A stretch of 64,000 nt of DNA from Icerya purchasi. Lineage: Eukaryota; Arthropoda; Insecta; Hemiptera; Monophlebidae. The position numbers and the translations under genes were made by a program. The notes beneath the pieces were generated by a model. The model was not told where the DNA came from, searched no databases, and saw only the letters and a list, made by a program, of their open reading frames with translations. Every line of letters begins with the position of its first letter. Position 1 is the first letter of the stretch. Shown one piece after another: positions 58,461 to 64,000 of the stretch. The stretch covers positions 149,933,088-149,997,087 of the forward strand of contig CM077116.1 in the NCBI GenBank assembly GCA_039619475.1. Direction: 5' to 3'.

Positions 58461-60314
58461 CCGTGATTCAACTATGTTTTTAATGATTTTTAAGAAAGCT
58501 ATAATGGCTGCCTATTCACCATTGGGATTCACGGGTCTTTAATAAAATGCATGTCACATCGATGACGGTAGTCCCGAGTTATGTTAACGAATATAATAAA
58601 ATCACAAATCGTGCATATTTATTTGTAGTCGAGTTGTATGTAAATTTGAACGAAAAAGAAAAACATATATTTACTTTACCTTTACATGGGAGAGGAATAG
58701 AAAAAAATGTAGGATACACGCGTTCATTTTTTGTCACATCTATCGCAAAACCTGTTGAGTAGAAAAATAGGCAACATTTTTCTACGAAAGGTAATTTTCA
58801 ACATTTGTTGCTTTCCGAACAAAACCAATCGGTCGAAGGATATAATATTCTATCAAATGCATCGAGTCGCAACCATTTGTTGGATAAATTGTGAAAATTA
58901 GCGTTCATCGAACGACACAAAGGAAAATGATGTAACGGATTATCGGATAATCGCACACAAAAATATTATACGCGATATGTATGTTTTTGCGTTATCGATT
59001 GAATGACAAAAAGCTAATAGTAGGACAGCTTAATTACACGAGTAAACTTATCCGATTTATTATTTTTAAAGAAATGTACAACAACCATCAACTCACTACT
59101 TTTTTTTTTTTTAAAGAATCCCTTTGCGTTTTTAATTAACGACAGTTGGAACTTTGCATCAAGCAGTATTACGAATTGCTTCAGCTAATCGAACAGTGGC
59201 TTACTATTTCCTCGCTGTCTGATTATCTTGTCTCAGCTATAGCATACGACAATAAAAATGAAAAAAACGAACTAAAAGAAAAGAGCAATCTATCGTAATT
59301 GAAATTGACTGCATTGTGTAAACTGCCTTAAGTTAGTCTGCCCACGGACTACTTCAGCGATAAGAGTTGATAAATTCAGGCGTTAGACCGGCAGATAGCA
59401 TTGTCTTCGATAGGGGGACCGTCATTCTGGACGAGATGTTTTTGTTCGAATTCGAGTGGAGGATTGATGTGTAAACGGTGTCATATCGTACTTTCAATCG
59501 GTCTTCGAGATAATTATTTCGGTCATTTCGCAATCGGCTAATGTTGCCATTCTGCGAATAATATCACTGTTAGTACGGTGGCTCTGGTTACGTTAAATTA
59601 AAAAATAAAATATAATTTATTACGTAATCGATAATGAGTGTTGCCACCGAATGTAACGCGTGTGTGTCTGGCAACGTCATTAAATATATGGGTTAACGCG
59701 CGCCTATGAATCGGAATACTCCGTACGTCAGGTATTGTTATAATAAAAGCCTGGCCCAATGTTAGCCAACTTCATAATACAATAACGCTGTTCTAATACC
59801 CCGCATACACACAGTTGCGATATACACATATACATGTTTATGATGTTTTCGTATATATTGCATTATCAACAACGCGTGCTATTAGGCGTGTGTGTGTGTG
59901 TATGGGTCCTAATACTTCTTTTTTTCGAATTCCCAGGTTCTCTAATGGCATTACATATTCGCATGTCAGAAGCATAAACGCGGTTACATGTAATTATGAG
60001 ATGATTATATTCGAACATTGGTTTTCGGTACATTTGCTTCGATTATCTGTTTTAATTCGTGTTAGTATTTCGTGAAAATAGCCAAGTGCAAATTTTAAAA
60101 TTATTTTTGATATATATAGAAAGCGAGCTAAATTGACAAAAAAAAGTGATCACAACTATAATTTGAAGAAAAAAAAAAGGGAAAAAAAATTAAAATATTT
60201 ATGTTGAGTTATATGTAATATAAACGAATTTAGATAGTCGCAAGTAAAAATGCTTCTTAAACATTTATGGGGCAAATTTTAAAAATAACCGGCCGAAGCG
60301 TGTTTTTTGCAAAG

Positions 60315-60330
60315 AGTTACACGTGTAACT
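60315..60330. promoter_or_regulatory. Perfect 16-bp palindrome with CACGTG core
   Basis: AGTTACACGTGTAACT is a perfect palindrome centred on the E-box CACGTG, which bHLH factors bind. There is no gene nearby to regulate, so any function is speculative. Confidence 0.35.
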
Positions 60331-61751
60331 TCTCATTCTGTATATTCACGCTTTACCAATAAATTGTTTCTTCAAGTTTATTAATAAGTTTACGCATAAT
60401 TCATCATGTGATTGTGAATGTATTTTTAAAAAAATAATATTAAATTCTTACTAATGTTATTCAGCAAATTGTACTTATTTTTAATTATATGTTTGCGCAA
60501 CATTGACAATTTATTCGCATATTCGAATAAGAGGGGGATGCTCACAAGTATATAGAACCGAACTTTCTTTACCCGACTATATTGTTTTACAAATAATATA
60601 TGTCTGTTTTTTTTTAAAATTCCGAACCTATTATATTTCTTAATATAAAAAAGTGATACGGAACTCGATTTACTTTATTTGATGGTTATTAATTTATCGA
60701 GACGCTAATGGGGGTTGTCTTGCATATAAGCCCAAAAAAAATTTTAAAAAAATAAAAATTTATCGAGACTATAATTACTTGACGTATTTTTGATGTACCT
60801 ATGTACAGTGAACTTTTTTTCTGTTCAATAGGAAGCATGCAATAAATTATTAGTGTTACCTAGCACGTGATTAAAAATAAGCGCAGTTTAACTTGTACGA
60901 TATTAATGAGGATTTTATTTTTCTCAGATATATTGTTAAGTTTAATATAAAACTAATTAAACGCGTCTAAACTTATAAATATTTTAATACAGTTAAACGG
61001 ACAATTATTAATAATATTTCATTTTAAAGAATGATGCTGTGTTCAAAATTAGTTCGTAATGCAACTTACAATTAGATATTTATTTACTATTATACTATTC
61101 CGACTATTCCTTATCGTTTCTATGTAGATATTTGTGTGTTTTTTGTTAATTTTTAATTGTATTTAATGGTAACCGTGAATAGAGATTACACCGACACATG
61201 TTGCTTTTTTAATCCAGGCGTAAGTAATTTAAATATATCTCCTTGAATTGTATAATTTCGTCTATTAACGTATGTAAATAAATAACGTTAATTGCAGTAC
61301 ACTAAATTATAGATGTAAAAGCAAAGCAGTTCGATCCAAAATCGCATTTGACGACTTCATTCCGAGTTGATGAACCTCAGCGACGAACAAATTGAAGCCA
61401 CTTAACCAAGAGTGAGCTAAAACAGATAAATTGTAGGGCCTCGTTTTATCCTTCCGGGTTAATCTTGGTGCGTATTAACTGGAATCGTTGAACCTTGAGA
61501 CCGCTTTTGCGTGCGTTAAGAATGAGGTGTCCTTTTAATTTATTAGGTGTTCCGTAAATAAGACAACAAATTTCGGTATTTTGTTCCGCTTCGTTATATT
61601 TAGTTTCTCGTTTGTTTTTTTTTATTCTATAGCCTGTCCGATTTTTCGAGATTTTATGTTATAAAGTGGACAATAATGAATTAATTTTAAATAAAAACAT
61701 TTGCAAAAGAGGGTGAAGCATGTCAAAATAAATAACGAGGATGGTAGTTAG

Positions 61752-61775
61752 ACAGAGAGAGAGAGAGAGAGAGAG
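61752..61775. repeat. (GA)n microsatellite
   Basis: About twelve GA dinucleotides. Confidence 0.9.
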
Positions 61776-63771
61776 GGAAACGAAAAATAATGATATAAGA
61801 GAAAATCTAAAACCGTCTTCTTGAACTGGAAAAGAAAATATTAGAATAGGAAGGTCAAACAACTTATATGTAAAATGTGTCAGAAAATTAGTAAGAAATG
61901 CCAACGACTCCTGTTATGATGATAATCATTTAAGCGATTAAATCGGAAAAAGTACTTCGTGAGGGGTACGTACAACCTTGATTCAGCCTCCAAGCCGCCC
62001 TCACTTACTAATGGGTTCCATACCAGAAATAAATGAAGTTTTTTCAAAAGTGATTTATTTCAAAGTTTTTCTGTTAAGCATCAAGTGAATTCATTGTTAA
62101 TAAATTTCAGGGTCTCACACGGAACGTAGAGTCCCACTCAAATCTCGCATCATAATAATAACAATTTCATAGAGTACGTAATGTACTTTTAATTATTTTT
62201 AGCGCATTTTGAAATTTTTCGTATAACAATTTCAGTTTTAAATAATGTGTTTTATTAATAGCCGGAAATAATCGGTTGAATTTTTATTTTTATCATTTAA
62301 AATGATTAATACTGTGAAATTTTGAATTTTAATTTTTTTCTGACTCTATTTGAAGTGTTTACTATTTCCATCTTCCGCGAATAAGAAGTAACATTTTTTA
62401 AAATTTCAAATAGCTACTCCTGCAATTATGATTTCTCCATACTATATAAACAAAAGTCAAACGAATGGCGTGTGAGGGTGGTGCGATCGTGGCGCGGGGA
62501 TTCTAGTAACAGTGTACCACACTATGTCATTCTCATACTGCGGATAACGAGAAAATATGTAATGTTTTTTTGTTATTCGGAAATCGTGTACCGTTTTTGC
62601 CCTGCGCAAGTTGTAATAGAAATTTTTGCGGTTATTATTTATTTATTTTTTTTTTGGCTTTGCATTAAACATCGTTTAATAATTATTAATCTTTAAATTT
62701 TTCAGTCTATTACTATTTGAATCAATTACTGCCGTCGGTGGATCGAATCCGTGACCAGTATGTATTATTAATAGTCATTATCAGTTCTGAACATTTTTTT
62801 GATACGTTTCTAAAATAGAAAAAAAAAATATATATATATTTTTTTTTTAAAAATGAGATAGTCAATTGAAATTTGCTTTTCCATGTACATTATTGGCGAA
62901 TTAGGAATTGACGGTCCGCATGTTTCTGTGACGAAATTCTAAGGTTCGAGTTTGTTTATTAGACCCGTGTTACAGTTTGAAGCTGGTCTCCGAAACGTGT
63001 AAATTTTATACTTTACTTTATAATAATAGTTTTTTCTCTGAATTACAAAAAATAGAATTTTTTTATTATTTAAAAAATAAAAACGACAGTGATCATATTC
63101 CGAAAAAAGCGTACTTTTTAATGATATAAAAAAATTGCATTCCATGTTTGCTTAATTTTTTGTATTATTTTAATTATAAACACAAAATATACGTTCAAAA
63201 TCGTGAACTTCAAGCGATATCTTCTCATCCTTCCCAGTAATTTTTTTTCGATTCTCTGTAGCCATTAAAATTTTTCGATTTGACAGTTTTTATTTTATTT
63301 TCTTTTCGGTCCAGCCTTCGGCATTTAGTCAGTTTTTTCTTTCATTTAACAGTTTATGGAATATATTTATGTAATTTATATATCTGTTTTGTAATGTTTT
63401 ATGAAGAGTCTGTTCTCGCGGCGTTTTCTATCTGCACTTGGAGGATCATTTTGGTACCACGTTAAAAAAATTCACAGCTTTTAATCTCAAAAATATTTCC
63501 AGAGTTATTTAAAAAAATTGTTATTTTTTTTTCTATTTTTATTTCATTTTTTTAATAGTAAAAATGAAAATTAACAGATGACTATTTTCCTTCAAATACT
63601 ATAAGAAATAAAAGAAATAAAGATAAAAAATAGGTCAATGATTCAAAAATATAAACAAAATTTTTTATATAACAAATAAAACCAAAAATAGTTTTTTTTT
63701 AAACAAAAAGTGTTTTTCATACTTGGGAATTTTTTCAATTTAATGCAACATTGTGAAAAAAAATAAAAAAT

Positions 63772-63803
<32 letters not shown>

Positions 63804-64000
63804 GAAAACTTCGTATTTAGACGTGTGAATATTATTTCACCAAAGTAAAAGGTTGTAAATTTAATCATTTTTTGAACAATAAACCCGTATTAATACCATA
63901 TAAAGATGTCAATAAGATTAATAAATGTATAAAACAAAACAGAATCGTTTTCGTCAGTATCTTCATTAATTGCAATGCAGTTTCCTATATTATTGAAAAT

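Larger units (their letters stand above)
58461..64000. other. AT-rich region without supportable genes
   Basis: About 5.5 kb in which I see no host exon or bounded element. Simple sequence includes a (GT)n tract at 59888-59902, (GA)n at 61752-61775 and T-runs (59100-59112, 63773-63802). A 16-bp palindrome is listed separately. Confidence 0.4.

Noticed and set aside
62725..62760. GGATCGAATCC, a tRNA B-box-like sequence
   Set aside because: No A box at the right distance and no tail, so a SINE call is unsupported.

Overview
This window looks like a piece of a compact-exon, long-intron insect nuclear genome. It is very AT-rich, introns have GT..AG ends, and two host genes are recognisable: a major-facilitator transporter and a takeout/JHBP-family gene, the latter a family essentially confined to arthropods. 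There are no bacterial-style operons. The abundance of I-like and jockey-like LINEs, hAT-type MITEs, tRNA-derived SINEs, a Helitron and a possible Penelope-like structure is typical of hemipteran and similar insect genomes, but the species cannot be fixed from the sequence alone.

Host genes. On the plus strand, three exons (555-650, 3434-3602, 7477-7749) splice in frame into the C-terminal part of an SLC18B1-like vesicular-type MFS transporter; its 5' exons lie to the left of the window. On the minus strand, five exons (26286-26378, 16472-16619, 13763-13896, 11745-11894, 10308-10465) splice in frame into about 226 residues of a takeout/juvenile-hormone-binding-like secreted protein; only the signal-peptide exon is missing. 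The two genes are convergent, with about 2.5 kb between their stop codons. Two further minus-strand candidate exons (31081-31242 and 36527-36683) have good splice contexts but no secure identity.

Mobile DNA fills most of the rest. From left to right: two hAT-like MITEs with perfect 8-bp target duplications sit in the transporter introns (1526-2026, 5683-6055). The takeout introns hold another hAT-like MITE (11081-11235), a mariner scrap, a jockey LINE scrap, a decayed I-like LINE, a 188-bp tandem array, and a Helitron helicase fragment with its 3' terminal hairpin and CTAG end. Right of the takeout exons lies a sea of I-like LINE copies (28.1-29.3, 38.6-40.7, 43.0-43.9, 45.4-45.8, 49.7-50.3, 52.3-53.0 and 54.4-55.4 kb). 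Several were hit by younger elements, giving a readable insertion order: a hAT MITE at 43272-43646, a 249-bp MITE at 52558-52806 and a tRNA-headed SINE at about 54786-55148. A jockey LINE (56092-57375) follows.

Two large inverted repeats stand out: 41298-42165, with about 330-bp arms, and 48628-49553, with about 410-bp nearly identical arms, internal long-terminal-like units and repeated hammerhead-like cores (CTGATGA..GAAA). The second is the most interesting unexplained structure here. The stretch from 58.5 kb to the end is mostly AT-rich sequence in which no gene could be supported.
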